NCBI RefSeq assembly: GCF_000600335.2
Contig: NZ_KK088553.1
Location: 1 to 64,000, forward strand
Origin: Rubellimicrobium mesophilum DSM 19309
Lineage (GTDB): Bacteria > Pseudomonadota > Alphaproteobacteria > Rhodobacterales > Rhodobacteraceae
Direction of reading: 5' to 3'
DNA length: 64,000 nt
In this document: piece by piece, positions 44,900-54,382 of the stretch
Position numbering within the stretch: the first letter of the stretch is position 1
How the letters are laid out: every line of letters begins with the position of its first letter
Notes under the pieces: generated by a model
Databases searched by the model: none
What the model was told of the DNA's origin: nothing
What the model saw: only the letters and a program-made list of their open reading frames with translations
Position numbers and translations under genes: made by a program

Positions 44900-44992
44900 T
44901 TATCCGTAGGGCGGGCTTCAGCCCGCCAATCGCCGCCCACGCGCCCTGAGCCAAGGTTGCATGGCGGGCTGAAGCCCGCCCTCCGGAGTTCC
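44900..44992 (-). repeat. REPIN-like repeat, copy 2
   Basis: Hairpins GGCGGGC-TTCA-GCCCGCC (44910-44927) and GGCGGGC-TGAA-GCCCGCC (44963-44980) are mirror images of each other. Read on the minus strand, the run CTCCGGAGGGCGGGC, TTCAGCCCGCCATGC matches copy 1 at 14445 with a single difference. It occupies the convergent gap between caiD and the MttB-like gene, where it could also act as a bidirectional terminator. Confidence 0.75.
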
Positions 44993-45022
44993 GCCCGTCT
45001 GGCGGTCTGATCGGAAGCCGTC

Positions 45023-46585
45023 CTAGAAATATATCCGGAACCGCTCCCGCACCGCCCGGTCGGTCGCGGGGTCGATCACCGGCCGCCACTCCTCCAGCAG
45101 CCGCCTCTTCCGCGCCGTCGCGCGCTCCACCAGGCCGGGCCGTCCCTTCTCGTTCCACTCCTTGGGGCTCATCCGGTCCGCGACCGCCGGATAGACGTAG
45201 TCCGTCTGCATCAATCGCAGCGTCTGGTCGCTCCCCAGGTAATGCCCCGGCCCGCCGAGGCAGGTCTGCCGGATCACGTCCACCGAGACCGCATCCTCCG
45301 TCACCTCGATCCCCCGCACGCAGCGCAGCACCTGCCCCAGCATGTCGTCGCCCAGGACCAAGGACTCCGGGCAGAAGCCCAGCAGCGAGGCGTGCATCCC
45401 CACCGCCTCGTAGACCATGTTCAGCCCCGACAGCCCCGCCATGGTGTTGGAGATCGCCTGCTCCCACCCCGCCTGCATGTCGGGGAGCTTCGAGTCCGCC
45501 ATCCCCGCCGCCGCCCCTCCCGGCAGCCCGTAGAAGCGGTGCATCTGCGCGCAACCCGCCGTCAGCAGCGCCTGCTCGCCCGAGCCGCCCGACATGGCGC
45601 CGGTCCGCAGGTCGCTCACGAAGGGCCAGGTCCCGAACACCGCCGGGAAGCCCGGCACCATGGCGTTGACGTAGACGAGCCCCGCAAGGCACTCCGCCGT
45701 GGCCTGCACGATGGTCGCCGCGATGGACGCCGGCGAGGTCGCCCCCGCCTGCCCAGCCGACAAGAGGAGCACCGGCATCCCGCCACGGACGCAGGCCTCC
45801 ATGGTCCGGCAGGACTCCTCCGCGAAGGTCATCGGCGGCACGACGAAGCAGTTGGAGTTCGACACGAAGGGCCGCTCGCGCCACCTGTCCTCGCCCCCGG
45901 CGATCAGGTGGAGCATCTCCAGCGCCTGCGCCACGTGCGCGGGCTCGGTGAAGCTGGTGCCGACGTGCTTCGTCGTCCCCGCGCAGCAGGCATAGAGCGT
46001 GTTGAGGTCCATCTCCAGATTATCAGGGATGTCCCGGCACACCATCGGCCGCTGGAAGAAGTGGACGTTGTCGAGCCCCTGCGCCAGCCGCGCCGCCTCG
46101 TGCAGGTCCCTGGACGTCGAATCCCGGTAGTCCCCCGTCTCCACGTCCACCACATGCACCGCCGCCCCGGCGGTCCCGTAATGGACCCGAGTCCCCTCCA
46201 GATGCAGGTCGTATTTCGGGTCGCGCCCGTGCAGCACGATCCCCCGCGCCGCGCGGGCCAGCATGTCCTCGACCAGCGCGCGCGGGAAGCGGATGCGCCC
46301 GTCCTCCCCCTGCACCGCGCCCGCGCCCGTCAGGATCTCCACCGCCGAGGGCGGGGCCTTCCCGAACCCCACCTGCTCCAGCGCGTCCAACGCCGCCCGG
46401 TGGATGCGCTGGACTCCCTCCTCGCTCAGGGGGTTGTAGCGCCCGCCCGGCATCCCCGGCCGCACGGGCCGCAGGTTCTCGGCCAGCGGCGCCGCCCGTT
46501 CCGCCGTGCGCGCCGCCCGCCCACCGTGGCGCCGCGCCGCCGCCCGGGGGGCGCAGAGGTCGGGGTCGATGGTCTCGTCGGTCAT
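45023..46585 (-). CDS. MttB-superfamily methyltransferase (no pyrrolysine codon)
   Basis: The 520-residue protein belongs to the trimethylamine methyltransferase (COG5598) superfamily: NPLSEEGVQRIHRAALDALEQVGFG near 50-75, ILTGAGAVQGEDGRIRFPRALVEDMLARA, LEGTRVHYGTAGAAVHVVDVETGDYRDST, TEPAHVAQALEMLHLIAGG and FGTWPFVSDLRTGAMSGGSGEQ. No in-frame amber codon occurs, so it is the non-pyrrolysine type, of which some demethylate glycine betaine, carnitine or related amines. Last gene of the operon with two FAD/GcvT proteins, overlapping one by four bases. No corrinoid protein is encoded nearby. It may demethylate betaine made by the convergent operon, but this is inference. Confidence 0.85.
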   Translation of the reverse strand: MTDETIDPDLCAPRAAARRHGGRAARTAERAAPLAENLRPVRPGMPGGRYNPLSEEGVQRIHRAALDALEQVGFGKAPPSAVEILTGAGAVQGEDGRIRFPRALVEDMLARAARGIVLHGRDPKYDLHLEGTRVHYGTAGAAVHVVDVETGDYRDSTSRDLHEAARLAQGLDNVHFFQRPMVCRDIPDNLEMDLNTLYACCAGTTKHVGTSFTEPAHVAQALEMLHLIAGGEDRWRERPFVSNSNCFVVPPMTFAEESCRTMEACVRGGMPVLLLSAGQAGATSPASIAATIVQATAECLAGLVYVNAMVPGFPAVFGTWPFVSDLRTGAMSGGSGEQALLTAGCAQMHRFYGLPGGAAAGMADSKLPDMQAGWEQAISNTMAGLSGLNMVYEAVGMHASLLGFCPESLVLGDDMLGQVLRCVRGIEVTEDAVSVDVIRQTCLGGPGHYLGSDQTLRLMQTDYVYPAVADRMSPKEWNEKGRPGLVERATARKRRLLEEWRPVIDPATDRAVRERFRIYF

Positions 46586-49024
46586 GCCCTCACCCGTTCC
46601 GCTTTCGGATCATACATCGGCCGCAAGCTGGCCTCCGCCGGCACCCGAGTCCCCGCGATCTCGATCTCGTAGGAGGAGCCCAGCACCTCGGCCGCGCTCT
46701 CCCCCGCGCAGGGAACGTAGCCCAGCCCCACCGCGCCGCCTAGGGCGTGCCCGTAGGCGCCCGAGGTCAGGATGCCCACGATCTCCCCGTTCCGCACGAT
46801 CCCCTCGTTGTGCACGAGGATCGGCTCCGGGTCCCGCAGCCGGAACTGCACGAGTCGCCGCGACAGCCCCTCGTTGTGCTTTCTCAGCACGGCATCCCGC
46901 CCCAGGAACTCGCCCTTGTCGGCCTTGACCGCGAAGCCCAGCCCCGCCTCCAGCACATGATCCTCGTCGGTGATGTCGTGGCCGAAATGCCGGAACGCCT
47001 TCTCCATCCGGCAGCTATCCAGCGCATGAAGCCCGCAGAGCTTCAGCCTGTCCCCACCGGCCTCGACCAGCGTGTCGAACACGTGCTGCGCCTGATCCGT
47101 GGGCACATACAGCTCCCACCCGAGCTCGCCCACGTAGGTCACCCGGTGCGCGCGTGCGAGGCCCAGCCCCAGCTCGATCTCCCGCGCGGTCCCGAAGGGG
47201 AAGCCCTCGTTCGACAGGTCGTCGGGAGTCACGGCCCGCAGCAGGTCCCGCGACTCCGGCCCCATGACCACGAACACCGCCTCCCCCGCGCTCGCGTCCG
47301 TCACCACCGCGAAGGCATCGCCCACGTGGCGCCGCAGCCAGGCAAGGTCCCGCTGGAGGTTCGTCCCCGCCGTCACCACCAGGAACGCCGTCTCCGAGAG
47401 GCGCGTGACCGTCACGTCCGCCTCGATCCCTCCGCGCCGGTTCAGCATCTGCGTGTAGACGATCCGCCCCACGGCCACGTCCACGTCCGCCCCGCAGAGC
47501 CGCTGGAGCACCGCGCAGGCGTCCCGCCCCTCGACCCGGATCTTCCCGAACGAGGTCATGTCGAAGAGCCCCACGCGCTCTCGCACGGCCATGTGCTCCT
47601 CGCGCTGGTTCTCCCACCAGTTCGGGCGATGCCACGAATAGCGATACGCCGGCTCCTGCCCGGGCTTCGCGAACCAGTTCGCCCGCTCCCACCCCGCGAC
47701 CTCGCCGAACACCGCGCCCTTCGCGGCGAGCCGGTCATGCACCGGCGACTTCCGCACGCCGCGCGCCGTCGCCACCTGCCGGTAAGGGAAGTGGTCCGCG
47801 TAAAGCAGCCCCAGCGTCTCCGACACCCGCTCGCGCAGATACCGCCGGTTCCGCTGGAACGGCTGCGCCCGGCGGATGTCCACCTCCCAGAGGTCGAAGG
47901 GCGGCTCCCCGTCCTCCATCCACTGCGCGAGCGCCATGCCCGCGCCCCCGGAGGACACGATCCCGATGGAGTTGTAGCCCGCCGCGATCCAGTAGCCCTT
48001 CAGCTCCGGCGCCTCGCCCAGGTAGTAGCGGTCGTCGGGCGTGAAGCTCTCCGGCCCGTTGAACAGCGTGCGGAACCCCGCCTCGGCCAGCAGAGGCACC
48101 CGCTCGATGGCCTTCTCCAGAACGGGCTCCATGTGCTCCATGTCGAAGGGCAGCTCGTCGAACTCGAAGCTCTCGGGGATGCCGGCCATGCCCCAGGGCT
48201 TGGCCTTGGGCTCGAAGGCCCCGATCATGATCTTGCCCGCGTCCTCCTTGTAGTAGGCGCACTCGTCCGGCACCCGCAGGACCGGCAGCCGCTCCAGCCC
48301 CGGGATCGGCTCGCTCACCACATAGAAGTGCTCGGCGGCATGGAGCGGCAGCGTCACGCCTGACCGCCCCGCCAGCTCCCGCCCCCACATCCCGCCGCAG
48401 TTCACGACGTGCTCGCAGGCGATGGAGCCCCGGGACCCGTCCAGCCCCTCCCACTCCACGCCCGTCACGCGCCCCCTCGGCCTGCGTCACGCCCGTGACC
48501 TTCACGCCCTCGACCACCTTGGCCCCGTGCATTCGCGCGCCCTTGGCCAGCGCCATGGCGATGTTCGCCGGATCGCACTGCCCGTCGCCCGGCAGGTGCA
48601 CCCCGCCCACGACATCGCCGATCTCCAGATGCGGATAGAGGTCCTTCAGTTCCTGGGGCGACTTCTCGTGCACCTCGACGCCAAAGGCCCGCGCCAGCGT
48701 CGCCTGCCGCAGCAACTCATGGTGACGCTCCGCCGTCAGTGCCACCGACAGAGAGCCCACGCGACGCAGCCCCGTCGCGACCCCGGTCTCCGCCTCCAGC
48801 CGGGCGTAGAGGTCCGCCGAGTACTTGGCGAGCCGCGTCATGTTCCGGCTCCCCCGCAACTGCCCGACAAGGCCCGCCGCGTGCCACGTCGTCCCCGAGG
48901 TCAGCCGCTTACGCTCCAGCAGCACCACGTCCCAGCCGAGCCTGGCCAGGTGATAGGCCGCCGAGCAGCCGGAGACCCCGCCGCCGATGACGACGGCGCG
49001 GGCATGGGAGGGAAGATCAGGCAT
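46582..49024 (-). pseudogene. Dimethylglycine/sarcosine dehydrogenase-like FAD-GcvT protein A, frameshifted
   Basis: The first frame (MPDLPSHARAVVIGGGVSGCSAAYHLARLG, TSGTTWHAAGLVGQ with the His that binds FAD covalently in this family) runs to VTGVTQAEG. The rest, VTGVEWEGLDGSRGSI through KPWGMAG and a GcvT folate-binding half (MTSFGKIRVEGRDACAVLQRL, ELGWELYVPTDQ, GLHALDSCRMEKAFRHFGHDI), is in another frame. One extra base in the C5 run 48472-48476 explains it. The repaired length, 813 residues, equals that of its upstream paralogue. Such enzymes oxidatively demethylate N-methyl glycines and pass formaldehyde units to folate. Confidence 0.85.
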
Positions 49025-49039
49025 CGAAGTCTCTCTGGA

Positions 49040-51481
49040 TCAGGCCCGCAGGCGCTCGTTCAAAGGGTCCCAAAGGGGCGCATCGGGCTGGACGGTCGCG
49101 GGGATGCGGGTCCCGAAGACCTCCACCTCCACCCGCGTCCCGGGCTCCGCGAGGTCGGCGCGCAGCATTCCCAAGGCCACGCAGCGGTCCACGCGGAACC
49201 CCCACCCGGCCGAGGTCGTCTCGCCGACCACGGTCCCATCCTGCCAAAGCGTGCTCATGTAGGGCGGGTCGAACTCCCCCGCCTCGACGGCCAGCGTCAC
49301 GAACCGCTTGGCGACGCCCCGCTGCTTCTCGCGCTCCAGGGCCGCCTTGCCCCGGAAGGCCGGCTTGGTCCAGTCCACGAACCGCTCCAGCCCGCCCTGC
49401 AGCACCGAGTAGTCCGTGGACAGGTCCCCCTTCCACGCCCGATATCCCTTCTCCAGCCGCAAGGAGTCCAGCGCCCACATCCCGAACGGCCGCAGCCCCA
49501 ACGGTTCCCCCGCCGCCATCACCGCGTCCCACACGGCCGGCGTATCCCCGACCCGCGTATGCAGCTCCCACCCCAGTTCCCCCGCGAAGGACACCCGCGC
49601 GAGGAGGCACGGCCGCCCCGCCACCGTCGCCTCCTGATGCGAGAGCCACGGCCGCGACAGGTCCGCCTCCGTGATCCCCGCCAGGATCTCGCGGCTGCGA
49701 GGCCCGGTCAGAATCTGGCACGACCACTCCGCCGTCACGTCCGAGAGCCTCAGCCCCTCCGGCATATGCGCCAGCAACCAATCCCTATCATGCCACTGCG
49801 CCGCCGCTGCGGTGATGAGCAGGAACCGGTCCTCCCCCAGCGTCAGGATCGACATCTCCGTGACGATCCGCCCGTCCTCGTCCGCGAAGTACCCAAGCCC
49901 CATCCGCCCCGGCCTCGGCACTCGCCCCGTCACCTGCTCCGCGAGCCATTCCCCTGCCCCCGGCCCCTCCAGCACGAAGCGCGAGAACCCCGGCAGGTCG
50001 AGGATGCCCGCCGCGTCCCGCACCGCGAGGCACTCCTCCCGCACCCGCTCCAGCCAGGGCCCGTCCCGGCGCCACGTCTGCGTCGAGGCCTCGGACACGT
50101 CGTCCCCCGGCCGCGCATACCACAGCGCCCGCTCCCAGCCGTTGAACGCCCCATACTGCGCGCCCAGTGCGGAGGTCCGATCATGCACCGCCGACACCCT
50201 CTTGGGCCGCCCGGCGGGCCAGGCATGGCGCGGGAAGTGGATCGCGTATTCGTGCCCGTAGGTCTCCATCCCCTTGGCGACCGCATAATCGGAGTCGATG
50301 AAGTCCGTGAACCGGCGCGGATCGCAGGACCACATATCCCACTCCGTCCGCCCTTCCGTCACCCACTCCGCCAGCACCTTCCCCGCGCCGCCCGCCTGGC
50401 AGATGCCAAAGGTGAACACGCAGGCCTCATAGGCGTCCGGCACCCCCGGCATCGGCCCGAGCAGCGGGTTCCCGTCCGGCGCATAGGGGATCGGCCCGTT
50501 GATGACCCGCTGGAGCCCCGCCTGCCCCAGGATCGGCACCCGCCGCATCGCGTCCTCCACGATGGGCGCGATCCGCTCCAGATCGTCGGGGAAGAGCTGG
50601 AACGAGAAGTCCTCGGGCATCGGATCGTCCGGCGCCACCCAATGCGCCCGGCAATCCGGCTCGTAGGGGCCGAGGTTGAACCCCATCTTCTCCTGCCGGA
50701 GGTAGTAGCTCACGTCCACGTCCCGCAGCAGCGGCAGCTTCCGCCCAGCCCCCTTGGACCACGCCTCCAGCTCCGGGATCGTGTCGAACACCAAATACTG
50801 ATGGCTCATCACCATCATCGGCACGTCGCGCCCGAACCACGCGCCCACCTCCCGCGCCCGATACCCCGCCGCGTTCACCACCTTCTCGCAGCGGATCTCC
50901 CCCGCTTCCGTCTCCACGACCCAGCGGCCAGCCTCGCGCCGCGCCCCCGTCACCTTGCAGAACCGCACGATCTGAGCGCCGAGGTTCCGCGCCCCCTTGG
51001 CCAAAGCCTGCGTGAGCTGCGCCGGGTCGATGTCCCCGTCATGGGGATCATACAGCGCCCCCGTCAGGTCATGCGTCTCCAGGAACGGATAGCGCTCCCC
51101 GATCTCCCCCGGCGAGAGCAGGTCGAGGTCCATCCCCTGGTACCGCCCCATCCCCACGACCCGCGCGAACTCCTGCATCCGCTCCGGCGTGTGCGCGAGC
51201 CGCAGCGACCCCGTGACGTGGTAGTTCATCGGGTAATCGACCGCCTCGGCCAGCCCGCGATAGAGCTGCGCCGAATACCGCTGCATGTTCATGATCGACC
51301 ACGAGGAGGAGAACGTCGGCACGTTCCCCGCCGCGTGCCACGTCGAGCCCGCCGTCAACTCGTTCCGCTCCAAGAGCACGCAGTCCGTCCACCCGGCCTT
51401 CGCCAGATGATACAGCGCCGACACGCCCACGGCCCCTCCGCCGATGATGACGACACGGGCCGAGGTGGGCAGGACGCTCAT
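49040..51481 (-). CDS. Dimethylglycine/sarcosine dehydrogenase-like FAD-GcvT protein B
   Basis: The 813-residue protein is a tandem paralogue of the gene downstream. The N-terminal half is a DAO-type FAD domain (ARVVIIGGGAVGVSALYHLAKAG, TAGSTWHAAGNVPTF with the covalent-FAD His). The middle is FAO/GcvT-linker, and the C-terminal half is an aminomethyltransferase fold (ILDLPGFSRFVLEGPGAGEWLAEQV, ELGWELHTRVGDT, GMWALDSLRLEKGYRAW). It is the first gene of the operon and is transcribed away from the XRE-cupin regulator. Likely substrates are dimethylglycine or sarcosine; the split of roles between the two paralogues cannot be read from sequence. Confidence 0.88.
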   Translation of the reverse strand: MSVLPTSARVVIIGGGAVGVSALYHLAKAGWTDCVLLERNELTAGSTWHAAGNVPTFSSSWSIMNMQRYSAQLYRGLAEAVDYPMNYHVTGSLRLAHTPERMQEFARVVGMGRYQGMDLDLLSPGEIGERYPFLETHDLTGALYDPHDGDIDPAQLTQALAKGARNLGAQIVRFCKVTGARREAGRWVVETEAGEIRCEKVVNAAGYRAREVGAWFGRDVPMMVMSHQYLVFDTIPELEAWSKGAGRKLPLLRDVDVSYYLRQEKMGFNLGPYEPDCRAHWVAPDDPMPEDFSFQLFPDDLERIAPIVEDAMRRVPILGQAGLQRVINGPIPYAPDGNPLLGPMPGVPDAYEACVFTFGICQAGGAGKVLAEWVTEGRTEWDMWSCDPRRFTDFIDSDYAVAKGMETYGHEYAIHFPRHAWPAGRPKRVSAVHDRTSALGAQYGAFNGWERALWYARPGDDVSEASTQTWRRDGPWLERVREECLAVRDAAGILDLPGFSRFVLEGPGAGEWLAEQVTGRVPRPGRMGLGYFADEDGRIVTEMSILTLGEDRFLLITAAAAQWHDRDWLLAHMPEGLRLSDVTAEWSCQILTGPRSREILAGITEADLSRPWLSHQEATVAGRPCLLARVSFAGELGWELHTRVGDTPAVWDAVMAAGEPLGLRPFGMWALDSLRLEKGYRAWKGDLSTDYSVLQGGLERFVDWTKPAFRGKAALEREKQRGVAKRFVTLAVEAGEFDPPYMSTLWQDGTVVGETTSAGWGFRVDRCVALGMLRADLAEPGTRVEVEVFGTRIPATVQPDAPLWDPLNERLRA

Positions 51482-51531
51482 GGCCGAACCTTCGCTGAGG
51501 GGTGGGACGGGCCGGATGCTCGCATCCGCTT

Positions 51532-51558
51532 AGTGAAATCTCAAGCGATATTTTCACT
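51532..51558. promoter_or_regulatory. Candidate operator between FAD-GcvT operon and XRE-cupin regulator
   Basis: AGTGAAA (51532-51538) and its reverse complement TTTCACT (51552-51558) flank 13 bases in the 135-base divergent spacer. The site is AT-rich relative to its surroundings and lies about 50 bases from one start and 58 from the other, so one regulator could control both directions. Confidence 0.45.
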
Positions 51559-51616
51559 CACTTGAAACCCGCCGCCGTTTTCCGCCACAAGGGGCCAAGC
51601 CACGGAGGGACGCCCC

Positions 51617-52171
51617 ATGTCGCGACAGATCGGCGAGGACATCCGCGCGCTCCGCCGCTCCCGCGACCTGACGCTGCAGGCGCTCTCCTCCGCCATCGGC
51701 CGCTCGGTGGGCTGGCTCAGCCAGATCGAGCGGGGCCAGACCACCCCCTCCGTCCGCGACCTCGGCCTCCTGGCCGAGCAGCTCGGCATCCACATCAGCT
51801 TCTTCTTCCGCTCCTCCGCCCGCGACGAGGGCGAGCGCGGCCTGATCCAGCGCGCCCCCGACCGCGTCCCCATCGGCTCCATGGAGAGCGGCCTCTCCGA
51901 GGAGCTCCTCTCCCCCAAGCTCGGCGGCGGCTTCGAGATGATCCGCTCTGCCTTCGCCCCCGGGGCGAGCAGCGACGGCCCCGTCTCCGCGCGCGGGGCC
52001 GAGCACGGCGGCGTCCTCCTCGAAGGCACGCTCCTCCTCACCATCGGCGAGCAGGAGTTCCGCCTCGCCCCCGGCGACAGCTTCCAGTTCGCGGGCCAGC
52101 CCTACGCCTGGCGCAACGACGGCGAGACGCCCGCCATCGCCGTCTGGATCATCTCGCCGCCGGTCTATTGA
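51617..52171 (+). CDS. XRE-family regulator with C-terminal cupin
   Basis: The 184-residue protein has an N-terminal XRE helix-turn-helix (RQIGEDIRALRRSRDLTLQALSSAIGRSVGWLSQIERGQTTPS region, about 3-45) and a cupin sensor domain at 105-180 (EHGGVLLEGTLLLTIGEQEFRLAPGDSFQFAGQPYAWRN). This SutR/PuuR-like arrangement usually senses a small amine, amino acid or sugar. Divergence from the FAD-GcvT/MttB operon points to a role in betaine or methylated-glycine control. GGAGGG precedes the ATG. Confidence 0.87.
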   Translation: MSRQIGEDIRALRRSRDLTLQALSSAIGRSVGWLSQIERGQTTPSVRDLGLLAEQLGIHISFFFRSSARDEGERGLIQRAPDRVPIGSMESGLSEELLSPKLGGGFEMIRSAFAPGASSDGPVSARGAEHGGVLLEGTLLLTIGEQEFRLAPGDSFQFAGQPYAWRNDGETPAIAVWIISPPVY

Positions 52172-52221
52172 CGCCCCGCCCCGCGCCGGGCCTAGCTGTC
52201 GATCAACAAGGGAGGGACAGG

Positions 52222-53817
52222 ATGCGGACAGTGGGCACAGCCTTGGTCGAGGGCCTCGTCGCGCGCGGCGTGGACACCGTCTTCGGCATCCCCGGCGTCC
52301 ACACCCTCGAACTCTACCGGGGCCTCGCCGGGAGTCCCCTTCGCCACGTCACCCCCCGGCACGAGCAGGGCGCGGGCTTCATGGCCGAGGGCCACGCCCG
52401 CGCCACGGGCCGCCCCGGCGTCGCCTTCGTCATCACCGGCCCGGGCCTGACCAACATCCTCACCCCGATGGCGCAGGCCCGCTCCGAGTCGATCCCGATG
52501 CTGGTGATCTCCAGCACCCTCCCGCGCCACACCCTCGGCCGGGGCACCGGCGCGCTCCACGAGCTTCCCGACCAGCGCCGCCTCATGGAGTCGGTCGCCC
52601 TCTGGTCCCACACCCTCCTCGACCCCCGGAACCTCCCCGAGGCCCTCGACCGCGCCTTCGCGACGGCCACGACAGGCCGCCCCGGCCCCATCCACCTCGA
52701 AATCCCGATGGACGTGCTGGCCCTCCCCTGCGACGCGCTCCCCCCGCCTGCCGCGCCTCTTGCCCCGGCGCGCCCCGACCCCGCCGCCATCGAGGAGGCC
52801 GCCCGCCGCCTCGCCGCCTCGCGCCGCCCCGTGATCCTCGCCGGCGGAGGCGCCCGCCGCGCCGCCGTCCCCCTCCGCGCGCTGGCCGAGGCGCTCGACG
52901 CTCCCGTGGTCACCACCGTCAACGGGCGCGGCCTCCTCGCCCATCACCCGCTCTCCGTCCCGGCGAGCCCCTACCTTCCCCCCGTCCGCGCCCTCCTGCG
53001 CGAGGCCGATGCCGTCCTGGCGCTCGGCACCGAGTTCGGCCCCACCGACTATGAAACCTACGAGGCCGGCGTGATGCCATCCCTCGCGGGGCTCATCCGC
53101 GTGGAGATCGACCCCGCCCAGGTCGCGCGCGGCCCCCGCCCCGACCTCGCCCTCCTCGCCGATGCCAGATCCGCCGCCGAGGCCCTCCTCGACGCGCTCC
53201 CCCTCGACCCCCGCCCCGGCGACGGCACCCTCCGCGCCACCCACCTTCGCGACGCCGCCCGCGCCACGCTCATCCCCGCCCACCAGCGCGCCCTTTCGGT
53301 GCTGGAGACGATCCGCGCCACCCTCCCCGGCACCCCCCTCGTCGGCGACTCGACCGAGCCCATCTACGCCGGCAACCTGTTCTTCGAGCCCGACGCCCCC
53401 GGCCTCTGGTTCAACTCCGCCATGGGCTTCGGCACGCTCGGCTACGCGCTCCCCGCCGCCATCGGCCGGGCGCTGGCGGACCCCTCGCGCCCCGTGGTGG
53501 CGCTGGCGGGCGACGGCGGCCTCCAGTTCACCCTGTCCGAGCTGGGCTCCCTTGCCGACGCCAAGGCACCCGTCATCGTCCTCGTCTGGAACAGCAACGG
53601 CTACGCCGAGATCGAGCTGGCCGTGCGCGAGGCCGGCGTCACCCCCATCGGCGTCACCCCCTCCGCCCCCGACTTCGTCGCCGTCGCCCGCGCCTACGGC
53701 CTCCCCGCCGAGCGCGCCACCTCCCTCGACGCCCTCCCCGGCCTCCTGCGGCAAGCGGCGGAGCGTGGCGGACCGGCCCTCATCGACCTGCCCACCGCCG
53801 TCGTCCACGGGACCTGA
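52222..53817 (+). CDS. ThDP-dependent acetolactate-synthase-like enzyme (AruI-like 5-guanidino-2-oxopentanoate decarboxylase)
   Basis: The 531-residue protein has the three-domain ThDP fold. The N-domain has [16 protein letters not shown] and [18 protein letters not shown] with catalytic Glu48; the C-domain has [38 protein letters not shown], the GDG...N cofactor motif. The wording of the N-terminal region resembles AruI, which decarboxylates 2-ketoarginine, more than true acetolactate synthases, and no regulatory subunit gene is near. ATG 52222 follows GGGAGGGAC. It is followed by a convergent SnoaL-like gene and then an iron-type alcohol dehydrogenase. Confidence 0.78.
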   Translation: MRTVGTALVEGLVARGVDTVFGIPGVHTLELYRGLAGSPLRHVTPRHEQGAGFMAEGHARATGRPGVAFVITGPGLTNILTPMAQARSESIPMLVISSTLPRHTLGRGTGALHELPDQRRLMESVALWSHTLLDPRNLPEALDRAFATATTGRPGPIHLEIPMDVLALPCDALPPPAAPLAPARPDPAAIEEAARRLAASRRPVILAGGGARRAAVPLRALAEALDAPVVTTVNGRGLLAHHPLSVPASPYLPPVRALLREADAVLALGTEFGPTDYETYEAGVMPSLAGLIRVEIDPAQVARGPRPDLALLADARSAAEALLDALPLDPRPGDGTLRATHLRDAARATLIPAHQRALSVLETIRATLPGTPLVGDSTEPIYAGNLFFEPDAPGLWFNSAMGFGTLGYALPAAIGRALADPSRPVVALAGDGGLQFTLSELGSLADAKAPVIVLVWNSNGYAEIELAVREAGVTPIGVTPSAPDFVAVARAYGLPAERATSLDALPGLLRQAAERGGPALIDLPTAVVHGT

Positions 53818-53821
53818 CGCC

Positions 53822-54214
53822 TCAGGGCGCCATCTGCCGCCGCACCGCCTCGCGGTCGATCACCGACCAGACCTCCGCGATCCGGCCCTCCCGGAACAGG
53901 TAGAACACGTTCTCCGAGAACGCGACCGTCCGGCCGGTCGGCGGAAACCCCAGGAACTCCCCCACCGGCGTGCAGCGGAAGTCGAGCCGCGCGCCCACGT
54001 GATCCCCCTGCACCACCAGCAGCCCGATCACGAAGCGCAGGTCCGGGATGCGCTCCACCTCGTCGATCCGGGCGTCCCGATACTCGGCCGCCGAGCCGGG
54101 CACGCCGTTGTAGACGACGCTCGCCTCCAGAAACCCCGCGAGGTCGTCCCACCGCCGCTCGTTCAGGCAGTCGAGGTAGCGCCGATACCGCTCCGCCAGC
54201 CGGTCCTGGTCCAT
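53822..54214 (-). CDS. SnoaL/NTF2-like protein (ester cyclase type)
   Basis: The 130-residue protein (preferred start [28 protein letters not shown]) has a cone-shaped NTF2-like fold signature: an initial helix pair, [53 protein letters not shown] region, and [22 protein letters not shown] at the C-terminus. This is the SnoaL-like (DUF1486/ester cyclase) group, small hydrolases or isomerases of unknown substrate in most genomes. An upstream extension to 54367 is low-complexity and not conserved in type, so I reject it. It converges on the ThDP-enzyme gene with four bases between stops. Confidence 0.78.
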   Translation of the reverse strand: MDQDRLAERYRRYLDCLNERRWDDLAGFLEASVVYNGVPGSAAEYRDARIDEVERIPDLRFVIGLLVVQGDHVGARLDFRCTPVGEFLGFPPTGRTVAFSENVFYLFREGRIAEVWSVIDREAVRRQMAP

Positions 54215-54382
54215 CCCGTCCCCTTCCGCTCCTTCGGGCTTCCGCCGTCCGCCCCACAATGGCCCGGGCCCCACCGAGAACAAGGGCTGCCCCCAGGGCC
54301 CAGACCGCCTCCTCCAAGCCGTTCCCCTTGCCTCGCCCACGATCCTCGCCAGAGTGGGCCCGCCCAACTCCAGAGGACCCCG

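Noticed and set aside
45023-46585. Pyrrolysine-containing trimethylamine methyltransferase
   Set aside because: The frame has no internal TAG and no pyl genes are nearby, so it is the non-pyrrolysine type.
52222-53817. Acetolactate synthase large subunit for branched-chain amino acids
   Set aside because: No small regulatory subunit gene is adjacent and the N-terminal motifs resemble AruI-type decarboxylases more.
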